18,238 nucleotides of DNA from contig DATHII010000200.1 in assembly GCA_035316885.1 (NCBI GenBank), forward strand, positions 1 through 18,238, read 5' to 3'. Under the pieces are notes generated by a model, which worked only from the letters and a program-made list of their open reading frames with translations, searched no databases and was not told where the DNA came from. Position 1 is the stretch's first letter. Each line of letters begins with the position of its first letter. Origin of the DNA: DASRTE01 sp035316885 (GTDB lineage: Bacteria > Actinomycetota > Actinomycetes > Jiangellales > Jiangellaceae). Shown piece by piece: positions 6,648 to 13,865 of the stretch. Both the position numbers and the translations under genes were made by a program.

Positions 6648-7262
6648 TCAGGTGACGTCGCGCAGGTGCAGTGCCAGCGCCCGGAAGGCCCTACCCCGGT
6701 GACTGACGGCGTCCTTCTCGGCTGGCGACATCTCCGCTGTCGTGCGTGTCTCCCCGTCGGGAACGAAGACCGGGTCGTAGCCGAACCCGTTGCCGCCTCG
6801 CGGCTCGTGGGCCAGTCGCCCGGCGAGGCGGCCCTCCTCGACGACCGTTCGTCCCGACGGCGTCGCCAGCGCCGCCACGCAGACGAAGGCCGCACCCCTG
6901 CGTGCGTCGGGGACGTCGGCGACCTGGCGCAGCAGCAACTCGAGGTTGGCCGCGTCGTCGCCGTGGCGGCCCGCCCATCGCGCCGAGTAGACCCCGGGCA
7001 TGCCGTTGAGTGCGTCGACGCTGAGGCCGGAGTCGTCAGCGAGCGCGGACAGGCCGGTCGCCGCCGCCGTGGCTGTGGCCTTGAGCAGCGCGTTCTCGGC
7101 AAAGGTCAGGCCGGTCTCGACGACATCGGCGACGTCGGGGAACCGCGCAACCGAAACCAGGTCGATGTTCGCGCCGGCGGCGGCCAGGATGCGCCGGATC
7201 TCGTCGAGCTTGTGCGGGTTGCGTGTCGCGAGGACCACCGTCGGGGCCGGTGGAGCCGTCAT
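6648..7262 (-). CDS. rdgB: RdgB/HAM1 non-canonical purine NTP pyrophosphatase (XTP/dITP diphosphatase)
   Basis: The 204-residue protein hydrolyses dITP, dXTP and XTP to monophosphates and pyrophosphate, keeping deaminated purines out of nucleic acids. Visible family motifs are LATRNPHKLDEI (residues 11-22), SALADDSGLSVDAL around the catalytic Asp76-Asp77, PGVYSARWAG, GGNGFGYDPVFVP and the C-terminal SHRGRAF. Length is typical. ATG 7262 overlaps the rph stop by 4 bp (ATGA at 7259-7262), so the two are translationally coupled. The rph-rdgB order is the standard actinobacterial one, downstream of murI and a metallo-beta-lactamase gene. Confidence 0.97.
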   Translation of the reverse strand: MTAPPAPTVVLATRNPHKLDEIRRILAAAGANIDLVSVARFPDVADVVETGLTFAENALLKATATAAATGLSALADDSGLSVDALNGMPGVYSARWAGRHGDDAANLELLLRQVADVPDARRGAAFVCVAALATPSGRTVVEEGRLAGRLAHEPRGGNGFGYDPVFVPDGETRTTAEMSPAEKDAVSHRGRAFRALALHLRDVT

Positions 7263-7981
7263 CCGGCCAGCGCCGAGCGCTGCAGGTCGGTGAGCTCGGC
7301 GCAGCCGGCCTCGGCCAGCGCGAGCAGGGCGTCGAGCTCGCGCCGGTCGAACGGCTCCGCTTCCGCCGTTCCCTGAACCTCGACGAAGCGCCCGTCGCCG
7401 GTCATGACGACGTTCATGTCGGTCGCGGCGCGGACGTCCTCCTCGTAGCAGAGGTCGAGCAGCGGCTCGGCGTCTACGACGCCGACGGAGACGGCGGCGA
7501 CCGAGCCGCGCAACACATCGCCGCCGGCGAGCAGGCCCCGGCCCCGCATCCAGTCGATGGCATCGGCCAGCGCCACGTAGGCGCCGGTGATCGCCGCGGT
7601 GCGGGTGCCGCCGTCGGCCTGGAGCACGTCGCAGTCGAGGACGACGGTGTTCTCGCCAAGTGCCGACACGTCGATGACCCCGCGGAGCGAGCGACCCACC
7701 AGCCGGGAGATCTCGTGGGTGCGACCGCCGATGCGGCCCCTGACCGACTCGCGGTCGGAGCGGGTATTTGTGGAGCGCGGCAGCATGGCGTACTCGGCGC
7801 TGACCCAGCCCTGGCCGGAGCTCTTCCGCCAGCGCGGCACGCCCTCGGTGACGGAGGCGGCACAGAGCACCCTGGTTCCGCCGAACTCGATCAACACCGA
7901 GCCCTCGGCGTGGTCGAGCCAACCGCGGCTGATACGGACGGGTCGCAGCTGCTCGGCCGCACGGCCGTCGGTGCGTTTCAT
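7259..7981 (-). CDS. rph: Ribonuclease PH
   Basis: The 240-residue protein is a phosphorolytic 3'-5' exoribonuclease that trims tRNA 3' ends, working as a hexamer. Motifs include the start MKRTDGRAAEQLRPV, the segment GSVLIEFGGTRVLCAASV, the RNA-binding stretch GWVSAEYAMLPRST and the phosphate-binding LDCDVLQADGGTRTA. The C-terminal part has VVMTGDGRFVEVQGTAE. ATG 7981 begins the conserved sequence; the open frame continues upstream but has no family match there. A TAGCCT box ends 7 nt before the ATG, so it may have its own leaderless transcript in addition to read-through from murI. It overlaps rdgB by 4 bp. Confidence 0.97.
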   Translation of the reverse strand: MKRTDGRAAEQLRPVRISRGWLDHAEGSVLIEFGGTRVLCAASVTEGVPRWRKSSGQGWVSAEYAMLPRSTNTRSDRESVRGRIGGRTHEISRLVGRSLRGVIDVSALGENTVVLDCDVLQADGGTRTAAITGAYVALADAIDWMRGRGLLAGGDVLRGSVAAVSVGVVDAEPLLDLCYEEDVRAATDMNVVMTGDGRFVEVQGTAEAEPFDRRELDALLALAEAGCAELTDLQRSALAG

Positions 7982-7988
7982 GCCGGGA

Positions 7989-7994
7989 AGGCTA
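7989..7994 (-). promoter_or_regulatory. Candidate leaderless -10 box of rph
   Basis: On the minus strand TAGCCT ends 7 nt before the rph ATG, inside the 23-bp gap after the metallo-beta-lactamase gene. There is no Shine-Dalgarno sequence before the ATG. No -35 was identified. Confidence 0.42.
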
Positions 7995-8004
7995 TCCGCG
8001 GTTC

Positions 8005-8747
8005 TCAGACGTCGACGACCAGGCCGGACCGGGCGAAAGCCACGGGCCCCTCGAACGCGCTGGCGGCGTGCTTCCGCGCACGGGCCGGGTCGCCCCACGG
8101 GGGCACGTGCGTCACGACGAGGCTGCCCACGCCGGCGCTTTGCGCATGCTCGCCCGCATCCATTCCGGTCAGATGCATGCCCGGCGCGTTGTCGCCGCCG
8201 TCCGGGAAGGCGGCCTCGCACAACAGCACGTCTGCTCCCCTGGCCAGTTCCATCAGTGCGGAGCACGGTCCCGTGTCACCGGAGTAGACGAGGACACGGC
8301 CCGCGTGCTCGACCCGTAGCGCATAGGCCACCCCGGGATGCACGACGCGCGCAGCGCGGACCCGGAACGGACCCACCTCGAACTCAGCTTCGGGGTAGCC
8401 ACGGAAGTCGAACTCCTCGGTCATGCCCGGATCGACCGGCAGCCCGTACCCGTTCGCCATGCGGACCGCCGTACCCGGCGGGCCCCAGACCGGGATCCGG
8501 GTACCGGAACTGCCCGGGCCGTAGCGCCGGGCGACGTAGAGACCGCACAGGTCGAGGCAGTGGTCGGGGTGAAGATGGCTGAGCAGCACGGCGTCGAGGT
8601 CGCGCAGGGAGACGTGGCGCTGGAGGGTGCCCAGCGCACCGCTGCCGAGATCGAGGACGAGCCGGGAGCCGGCCGCCTCGACGAGGTAGCACGACGCTGC
8701 CGAATCGGGGCCCGGCAGCGATCCCGAACAGCCGACGACGGTGAGCC

Positions 8748-8751
<4 letters not shown>
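8005..8751 (-). CDS. Metallo-beta-lactamase-fold hydrolase, related by position to the M. tuberculosis Rv1339 cAMP phosphodiesterase
   Basis: The 248-residue protein has the MBL fold with the metal motif SHLHPDHCLD (His59, His61, Asp63, His64). Further metal-site residues are expected in RVVHPG, in YSGDTGPC and in the C-terminal VVTHVPPW. The opening MRLTVVGCSGSLPGPDSAASCYL is like the RNase Z/phosphodiesterase branch. In M. tuberculosis the gene at the same place between murI and rph is Rv1339, reported as a cyclic-AMP phosphodiesterase. A phosphodiesterase role here is inferred from fold and synteny. GTG 8751 overlaps the murI stop (GTGA at 8748-8751), giving translational coupling. It has no signal peptide and should be cytosolic. 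Confidence 0.85.
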
Positions 8752-9545
<794 letters not shown>

Positions 9546-9554
9546 GGCCCGACG

Positions 9555-9560
9555 AGCGTA
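9555..9560 (-). promoter_or_regulatory. Candidate -10 box of murI
   Basis: On the minus strand TACGCT ends 9 nt before the murI ATG, predicting a start of transcription within about 2 nt of the codon. A CTGACG a little over one normal spacer upstream is a poor -35 candidate (19 bp). Evidence rests on the -10 match and position. Confidence 0.42.
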
Positions 9561-9581
9561 CGTCAGCGGCCTTCGGCACCG

Positions 9582-10625
9582 TCAGCGCCTGCGCAGATCG
9601 CGCCGGACCGTGCGGCTCAGGGAGCGCAGCTCCTCGGGTTCGACCTGCCCGTGGAGCATTGCGGCGAGCATCCGAGCCATCGTGTAGCCGGGATCGCAAC
9701 GAAGCGCCCGCTCGAGCGCGACGCTCGCGAGCGCGCCGCCGCCCTGCTGGTACACCACCGACGCGAGGACCGTGCAGACCGGAGCCGCCTCCTCGTCGGG
9801 TGCACGTTGGGCGAGGTCGGTGAGCAGGACGACGAGTTCGTCTGCGTGGTCGTCGATGCCCCAGGTGGTGAGCTCGTCGCGCGAGGGCTTGTCGTGCAGG
9901 CCGAGCACGATGCGTGCAGCGTCGTCGTCGGTGAGGTCGCGCCGGCCCTCGATGTACCCGTCGAGCGCCTCTCGCGCCAACGAGACCGTCCGTGCTGCGA
10001 AGCTCTCGACATCGCCGTCAGCGAGTTCGCCGGCCACCTCGGCCGCGACCCGGTTGTATGTCTGCGCGAGGCCGATGTGGCGCAGCGCGACCGGGCCGCG
10101 CACGCTCGCCGCCAGTGTCTCGCGATCGGGCAGAACCGCCCGCCCTTGCAACGCGACCTCGCTGGCGAACCGGGCTGCCCCGCCGGTGGGTGACTCCGGG
10201 ATCGGCGTGCCGCTCGTCGGGCAGCATGGCTCGGTGCAGGTGTAGGAGTACCACCGGCCCTCACGTACGAGCAGCGCCTCGACGACTTCGACGTCGCGTG
10301 AGAGCAGGTGCCGGACCTGGCGCACGACGAGGTCGGCCCGGGGCAGTTGGCCGTCGGCATCGGGTGCCGCGGTGTAGCAGACCACGATGGCCGAGCCGGC
10401 ACCCTCCCTGGTGACCCTGGCAGTGATCTCCGACACCATGGCCCGGTGGTGGCGCGCCTCGGGCAGGTCGAACCGCATCGTCAAGCCATTGCGCTTGCGC
10501 GGGCCGTGCAGGCACATCACGACCAGGCTCTCGCTCGGGTGGAACCCGATGAACGACGGCAACGCGCCGACGATGTCGGGCGGCGTACCGAGCTTGACCA
10601 CGACGGGCTTCGAGGTGGCTGTCAT
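9582..10625 (-). CDS. DUF4192 domain protein, function unknown
   Basis: The 347-residue protein fits DUF4192, an actinobacterial family without assigned activity. The signature near the N terminus is PDIVGALPSFIGFHPSESLV (about residues 16-35). The middle contains LLVREGRWYSYTCTEPCCP, where the Cys residues may be structural. The C-terminal half is helical and Ala-rich, with a repeat-like segment (VYQQGGGALASVALERALRCDPGYTMARML) that resembles a TPR-like helical pair. No signal peptide or membrane segment is visible. I start it at ATG 10625; an in-frame TTG at 10688 would place the N terminus inside the divergent promoter region. It is divergent from the small DUF2695-like gene and upstream of murI on the same strand. 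No reaction can be proposed. Confidence 0.75.
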   Translation of the reverse strand: MTATSKPVVVKLGTPPDIVGALPSFIGFHPSESLVVMCLHGPRKRNGLTMRFDLPEARHHRAMVSEITARVTREGAGSAIVVCYTAAPDADGQLPRADLVVRQVRHLLSRDVEVVEALLVREGRWYSYTCTEPCCPTSGTPIPESPTGGAARFASEVALQGRAVLPDRETLAASVRGPVALRHIGLAQTYNRVAAEVAGELADGDVESFAARTVSLAREALDGYIEGRRDLTDDDAARIVLGLHDKPSRDELTTWGIDDHADELVVLLTDLAQRAPDEEAAPVCTVLASVVYQQGGGALASVALERALRCDPGYTMARMLAAMLHGQVEPEELRSLSRTVRRDLRRR

Positions 10626-10679
10626 GCTGCACGAGGCTGCTCCTCCGACCGCCCGCCGGACCAGGCCCGATCGCCGGCC

Positions 10680-10688
10680 TGTGGACAA
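10680..10688 (-). promoter_or_regulatory. Single DnaA-box-like 9-mer
   Basis: Read on the minus strand, this is TTGTCCACA, an exact match to the Streptomyces-type DnaA box. It stands alone between the divergent DUF4192 and DUF2695-like genes, so it is not an origin; a regulatory DnaA site or chance are the options. Confidence 0.35.
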
Positions 10689-10703
10689 CCCAACCGCTAC
10701 GGC

Positions 10704-10722
10704 GGCGGGTGTCAGACCCGCC
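10704..10722. promoter_or_regulatory. 7-bp inverted repeat between divergent genes (candidate operator)
   Basis: GGCGGGT (10704-10710) and ACCCGCC (10716-10722) are perfect inverted copies around a 5-nt centre. It lies 48 bp before the DUF2695-like ATG and 78 bp upstream of the DUF4192 ATG. This is where an operator or promoter element for either gene would be expected. Confidence 0.35.
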
Positions 10723-10770
10723 GGGTAGACCTACGGGCATCGCTTCGTCGAGCCACCCCAGGAGGTCACC

Positions 10771-11103
10771 ATGAGCCGCGGCATGTCACTCGGCGACGAA
10801 GCCGAGCAGTACCTGCGGGCCCTTGCCGCCGATTCCGCGATGCCGCACCCCGGCGAATGCCTGCGCTGCTACGTCCGTCGGATGGTCAGCCGCCGCGGCT
10901 GCGACAACGGACTGCGGTGGGTCAAGCGCTGGCAGGGCGTCGCTCTGCGGCCTCATCCGGGGCTGATCCGTCAGCTCGAGCGCCAGGGTGGCTACTGCGA
11001 CTGCGAGGTGGTGTTCAACGTCTTCCACGAGGACGTCCCGGCGCCCTCGGCACCGCTTCCGTCCTGTCCCGGTGAAGAGCACCCGTCCCTGCCGAGCCCG
11101 TGA
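10771..11103 (+). CDS. Small Cys-rich DUF2695-like protein
   Basis: The 110-residue protein has five cysteines. Cys30 and Cys33 lie in GECLRCYV, Cys44 in RRGCDNGLRW, and Cys76 and Cys78 in GGYCDCEVVFNV. The pattern CLRCY, then GCD, then GGYCDCE matches DUF2695 as I know it, a family of unknown function; the spacing suggests a small zinc-binding fold. The last 25 residues are Pro- and Ser-rich and probably disordered. ATG 10771 has a near-perfect ribosome-binding site (AGGAGGT at 10760-10766), unlike most of its neighbours. It has no signal peptide. It converges on cysM with 29 bp between stops. No function is assigned. Confidence 0.7.
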   Translation: MSRGMSLGDEAEQYLRALAADSAMPHPGECLRCYVRRMVSRRGCDNGLRWVKRWQGVALRPHPGLIRQLERQGGYCDCEVVFNVFHEDVPAPSAPLPSCPGEEHPSLPSP

Positions 11104-11132
11104 TTCCGGTCGAGAGCCCGCGCCGGCCAGGG

Positions 11133-12080
11133 TCAGGCCCAGAGCTGGCCCTCGAGGCGTTCCACCGCGTCCTCCAAGGCGCCCTCGTAGGCACCGGTGG
11201 ACAGGTACTTCCAGCCGCCGTCCGCAACGAGCACGGCGATGTCCGCGCGCTCACCCGCGTCCAGTGCCTTCCGCGCCATCGCCATTGCCGCATGCAGGAC
11301 CGCCCCCGTCGAGATCCCGGCGAAGATGCCCTCCGACTCGAGCAGTTCGCGGGTCCGGCGCAGCGCGTCGTGCGGGCCCACCGAGTAGCGGGTCGTCAAC
11401 ACCGACTCGTCGTAGAGCTCCGGGACGAACCCTTCATCGAGGTTGCGCAGGCCGTACACCAGCTCGCCGTACCGTGGCTCCGCCGCGACGACGGCCACTC
11501 CGGGCACCTTCTCGCGTAGGTAGCGTCCAACTCCCATGAGCGTGCCAGTCGTCCCCAGCCCGGCCACGAAGTGGGTGATGGTCGGCAGGTCCTCCAGCAG
11601 CTCCGGGCCGGTGGTCGCGTAATGCGACTGCGTGTTCGCCGGGTTGCCGTACTGGTAGAGCATGACCCAGTCCGGGTTGTCGGCGGCCATCTGCTTGGCC
11701 ATGCGGACCGCCTCGTTCGAGCCACCGGCCGCCGGTGACGAGACGATCTCGGCCCCCCACATGAGCAGAAGCTGACGCCTTTCCGCGGAGGTGTTCTCGG
11801 GCATCACGCAGACCAGCCGGTATCCCTTGAGCCGTGCCGCCATTGCCAGTGAGATCCCCGTGTTGCCCGACGTCGGCTCGAGGATCGTGCGACCCGGGGC
11901 CAGCAGGCCGTCGCGTTCCGCGTTCTCGATCATCCGCAGCGCCGGGCGGTCCTTCACCGACCCGGTCGGGTTGCGGTCCTCGAGCTTGGCCCACAGCCGC
12001 ACCTGCGCCGACGGCGACAGGCTGGGCAGCCCGATCAGCGGCGTGTGCCCGACCGAGTCCAGCAGCGAGGCGTACCTCAC
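11133..12080 (-). CDS. cysM: O-phosphoserine-dependent cysteine synthase CysM
   Basis: The protein is a PLP-dependent beta-replacing enzyme of the cysteine synthase family. It is close to M. tuberculosis CysM, which joins O-phospho-L-serine to sulfur carried as a thiocarboxylate on CysO. The PLP lysine is in GSVKDRPA (Lys43, counting from the GTG), the phosphate-binding loop is EPTSGNTGISLA, and GLGTTGTLMG and GISTGAVLHAA are present. The Arg in GLRNLDEGFVPELYD aligns, from memory, with the O-phosphoserine-selective Arg220 of the M. tuberculosis enzyme. The C terminus GQLWA is also shared. GTG 12080 overlaps the cysO stop (GTGA at 12077-12080); TTG 12083 is an alternative that would align with the M. 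tuberculosis start. The neighbouring cysO and mec confirm the pathway. Confidence 0.95.
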   Translation of the reverse strand: MRYASLLDSVGHTPLIGLPSLSPSAQVRLWAKLEDRNPTGSVKDRPALRMIENAERDGLLAPGRTILEPTSGNTGISLAMAARLKGYRLVCVMPENTSAERRQLLLMWGAEIVSSPAAGGSNEAVRMAKQMAADNPDWVMLYQYGNPANTQSHYATTGPELLEDLPTITHFVAGLGTTGTLMGVGRYLREKVPGVAVVAAEPRYGELVYGLRNLDEGFVPELYDESVLTTRYSVGPHDALRRTRELLESEGIFAGISTGAVLHAAMAMARKALDAGERADIAVLVADGGWKYLSTGAYEGALEDAVERLEGQLWA

Positions 12081-12364
12081 CAACCGCGTGCGCTCCCTCC
12101 GGCGACCGCCGGCAGCACCGTCACAGAGTCACCGTCGCTGACCGGCGTGGTCAGACCGTCGAGGAACCGGACGTCCTCGTCGTTGAGATACACGTTCACG
12201 AACCGCCGCAGCCCGCCGTTATCGACCAGACGCTCGCGCAGGCCTGGATGGCGCGACTCCAGGTCGTCGATGACGGCCTCGAGCGTGTCGCCCGCGCCCG
12301 CGACCGCCTTCGCGCCGCCGGTGTACTGGAGCAGGATCGTAGGGATGCGGACTTCGATGGCCAT
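12077..12364 (-). CDS. cysO: CysO-like (MoaD/ThiS-type) sulfur-carrier protein with a C-terminal tail after Gly-Gly
   Basis: The 95-residue beta-grasp protein carries sulfide as a thiocarboxylate for CysM. It opens IEVRIPTILLQYTGGAKAV and has RRFVNVYLNDEDVRFLDGL and DGDSVTVLPAVAGG, very like CysO of M. tuberculosis. That protein ends at the Gly-Gly. Here the reading frame goes on for five residues (SARGW) before TGA, so Gly-Gly would have to be exposed by proteolysis before activation. The JAMM peptidase gene immediately upstream is the obvious candidate for this. ATG 12364 has AGGAG with 8-nt spacing. The codons for the Gly-Gly and tail also contain the purine-rich GGAGGGAG that may serve as the cysM ribosome-binding site. 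Confidence 0.93.
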   Translation of the reverse strand: MAIEVRIPTILLQYTGGAKAVAGAGDTLEAVIDDLESRHPGLRERLVDNGGLRRFVNVYLNDEDVRFLDGLTTPVSDGDSVTVLPAVAGGSARGW

Positions 12365-12428
12365 GGCTCGGGCTCCTGGAACTCACGGGACGTTGGTCGG
12401 TACAGCGCAAACGGGGCGTCCGGACCCA

Positions 12429-12842
12429 TCATTCCCGACCGGCGACGACGACCTCTTCCTCGGTGACCACGCGGTCCACGATGCGGAACGAGCGGATCTC
12501 CACGTCGTCGTCATGACGGGTCGACACGAGCAGGTAATGGGCGGTCGGCTCTGCGGCGTAGTCGAGGTCGGTCCGCGAAGGGTACGCCTCGGAGGCGGTG
12601 TGCGAGTGGTAGATGACCACGGGCTCCTCGTCGCGATCGTCCATCTCGCGCCAGACCCGCAGCTGCTCGAGGGAGTCGAAGCGGTAGAAGGTCGGCGACC
12701 GCTCGGCGTTGGCCATCGGCACCAGTCGCTCGGGCCGGTCCGACCCGATCGCGCCGGCCACGATCCCGCACGCCTCATCTGGATGATCGCGACGCGCGTG
12801 GGCCACGATGGCATCCACGATGTCTTGGCCGATCTTCAGCAC
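12429..12842 (-). CDS. mec: JAMM/M67 metallopeptidase (Mec-type, CysO-cysteine hydrolase)
   Basis: The 137-residue protein shows the JAMM zinc motif: glutamate in PDEACGIVAG (about residue 24) and HSHTASEAYPSRTD (HxH...S..D, about residues 77-90). In M. tuberculosis, Mec cleaves the CysO-cysteine adduct to release cysteine. It is cytosolic. I start it at GTG 12842, where conserved sequence begins (LKIGQDIVDAIVAHA); the open frame extends upstream, but that stretch is Arg-rich out-of-frame-type sequence with no match. A TAGGCT box ends 8 nt before the GTG, so mec-cysO-cysM probably forms a separate leaderless operon. 64 bp separate it from cysO. It may also trim the CysO-like tail. Confidence 0.93.
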   Translation of the reverse strand: MLKIGQDIVDAIVAHARRDHPDEACGIVAGAIGSDRPERLVPMANAERSPTFYRFDSLEQLRVWREMDDRDEEPVVIYHSHTASEAYPSRTDLDYAAEPTAHYLLVSTRHDDDVEIRSFRIVDRVVTEEEVVVAGRE

Positions 12843-12850
12843 GGCCGTCG

Positions 12851-12856
12851 AGCCTA
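12851..12856 (-). promoter_or_regulatory. Candidate leaderless -10 box of the mec-cysO-cysM operon
   Basis: On the minus strand TAGGCT ends 8 nt before GTG 12842, in the 59-bp gap after DUF2017. No -35 consensus and no ribosome-binding site are seen. Confidence 0.45.
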
Positions 12857-12901
12857 CGGTGCGACCGCCACGCCGCGCGGACCGGTCTCGGCGGTTGGCG
12901 G

Positions 12902-13474
12902 TCAGTCCAGCCCGGCCGACAGAGCGCGGACGAGCGTCTCCTGGACCCAGCCGAGCCAGTCGTAGACGTCGTGGATCTGGCGGCGTGGGTCGTCGTCGGG
13001 CAGTGCCTGCCAGTGCTCCTCGTCGCCCTCCTCCACGCCGAGCCGCGTTCCGAGAGCGAGCCGGAGGTCGGTGAGCGTACGCAGCCACGCCTGGGCCTGC
13101 TCGGCGTCGAGGTGCAGGCGCACCTTCTCGCCCCCGGAGTCAGGCGGGTCGTCGGAATCGACCGGGGCGGTGGCAGCGAGCGAGGCCAGGACCGCCGCGG
13201 CCGCATCCGCCTTCGCCTCGCGCAGACCACGTTCGGTGAATCGGCGGAACTCCGCGGCCGCCTCGTCGTCGCCTCGGTAGGCGTCCGGGAACAGGCGTAG
13301 TACGACCGGGTCGGTCGGCCGGGACGGGTCGTCACCGAGCCCGAACGCCGCTGCGAGCGGGTCGCCGGCCTGACGGGGGTCGCGCTGGGCGGGCTCGCCG
13401 CGCACGAGCTCGAGCAGTTGACCGACCAGGGATCGCAGCAGCTCGGTCTCGACCTGATGGAACGCCGCGGACAC
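12902..13474 (-). CDS. DUF2017 domain protein
   Basis: The protein matches DUF2017, an actinobacterial family nearly always encoded next to clpS (Rv1332 in M. tuberculosis). Typical segments are ETELLRSLVGQLLELVRG near the start, DPVVLRLFPDAYRGDDEAAAEFRRFTE in the middle and LRTLTDLRLALGTRLGVEEG near the end, followed by YDWLGWVQETLV. Function is unknown; linkage suggests a part in ClpS/ClpP-dependent turnover. Starting at GTG 13474 gives 190 residues. However, family members usually have a short basic segment before this, and the frame does contain STAFRRARGGG upstream with no ATG, GTG or TTG closer than 13540 or so. The likeliest full-length start is CTG 13508-13510, which overlaps the clpS stop and would give 202 residues. 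Confidence 0.85.
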   Translation of the reverse strand: MSAAFHQVETELLRSLVGQLLELVRGEPAQRDPRQAGDPLAAAFGLGDDPSRPTDPVVLRLFPDAYRGDDEAAAEFRRFTERGLREAKADAAAAVLASLAATAPVDSDDPPDSGGEKVRLHLDAEQAQAWLRTLTDLRLALGTRLGVEEGDEEHWQALPDDDPRRQIHDVYDWLGWVQETLVRALSAGLD

Positions 13475-13506
13475 CCCACCGCCACGGGCCCGCCGGAACG
13501 CGGTGC

Positions 13507-13806
13507 TCAGCCTCGGTCCCCCGCCTTCTGCATCGTGGCCCACAAGCCGTAGCCGTGCATGGCTTCCACGTCGCGCTCCATCGCCTCGCGGGTGCCCGAG
13601 GACACCATGGCCTTGCCCTTCTCGTGCACGTCGAGCATGAGCTTCTCGGCCTTGCCGCGGGCGTAGCCGAAGTATGACTGGAACACGAAGGTCACGTACG
13701 ACATGAGGTTGACCGGGTCGTTCCAGACCACTGTCGTCCACGGCGTGTCGGGTACGACGACCTCGTCGGACTCCGGCCGTTCGACCTCGGCGGGTGCGGT
13801 GGTCAC
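13507..13806 (-). CDS. clpS: ATP-dependent Clp protease adaptor ClpS
   Basis: The 99-residue protein is the N-degron adaptor that delivers substrates with bulky N-terminal residues to ClpC or ClpA. Its core PWTTVVWNDPVNLMSYVTFV (about residues 22-41) carries the conserved Asn-Asp of the binding pocket. The LMLDVHEKGKAMV segment with the pocket His and the C-terminal GYGLWATMQKA complete the family pattern. The N-terminal 20 residues are acidic and disordered, as usual. It begins at GTG 13806 with GGAG close before it. It is divergent from pncB (59 bp between start codons) and its stop overlaps the presumed CTG start of DUF2017. Confidence 0.95.
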   Translation of the reverse strand: MTTAPAEVERPESDEVVVPDTPWTTVVWNDPVNLMSYVTFVFQSYFGYARGKAEKLMLDVHEKGKAMVSSGTREAMERDVEAMHGYGLWATMQKAGDRG

Positions 13807-13853
13807 GGCTCCATGGTGTCACCTCGCGCCCATGGCGATGCAGAGGCGACGGC

Positions 13854-13859
13854 TACGCT
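13854..13859 (+). promoter_or_regulatory. Candidate leaderless -10 box of pncB
   Basis: TACGCT ends 6 nt before GTG 13866, so the predicted transcript begins at or next to the codon. This also decides against GTG 13860, which touches the box. No -35 is recognised. Confidence 0.5.
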
Positions 13860-13865
13860 GTGATC

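Noticed and set aside
7263..7922. Long minus-strand frame joined upstream of rdgB, suggesting a fusion protein
   Set aside because: It runs antisense-in-frame across rph with low-complexity Arg-rich sequence. RdgB starts cleanly at ATG 7262 with the 4-bp rph overlap.
7982..8266. Upstream extension of the rph reading frame (about 95 residues)
   Set aside because: The extension is Arg- and Gly-rich, lies over the metallo-beta-lactamase gene in another frame and has no family pattern; ATG 7981 matches the conserved RNase PH start.
11125..11150. GGCCAG / CTGGCC inverted repeat at the cysM 3' end as a terminator
   Set aside because: Only 6 bp with a 14-nt loop, mostly inside the cysM coding sequence, and no T tract.
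12843..13088. Upstream extension of the mec reading frame
   Set aside because: Arg-rich out-of-frame sequence over the DUF2017 gene; the JAMM family match and a -10 box both point to GTG 12842.
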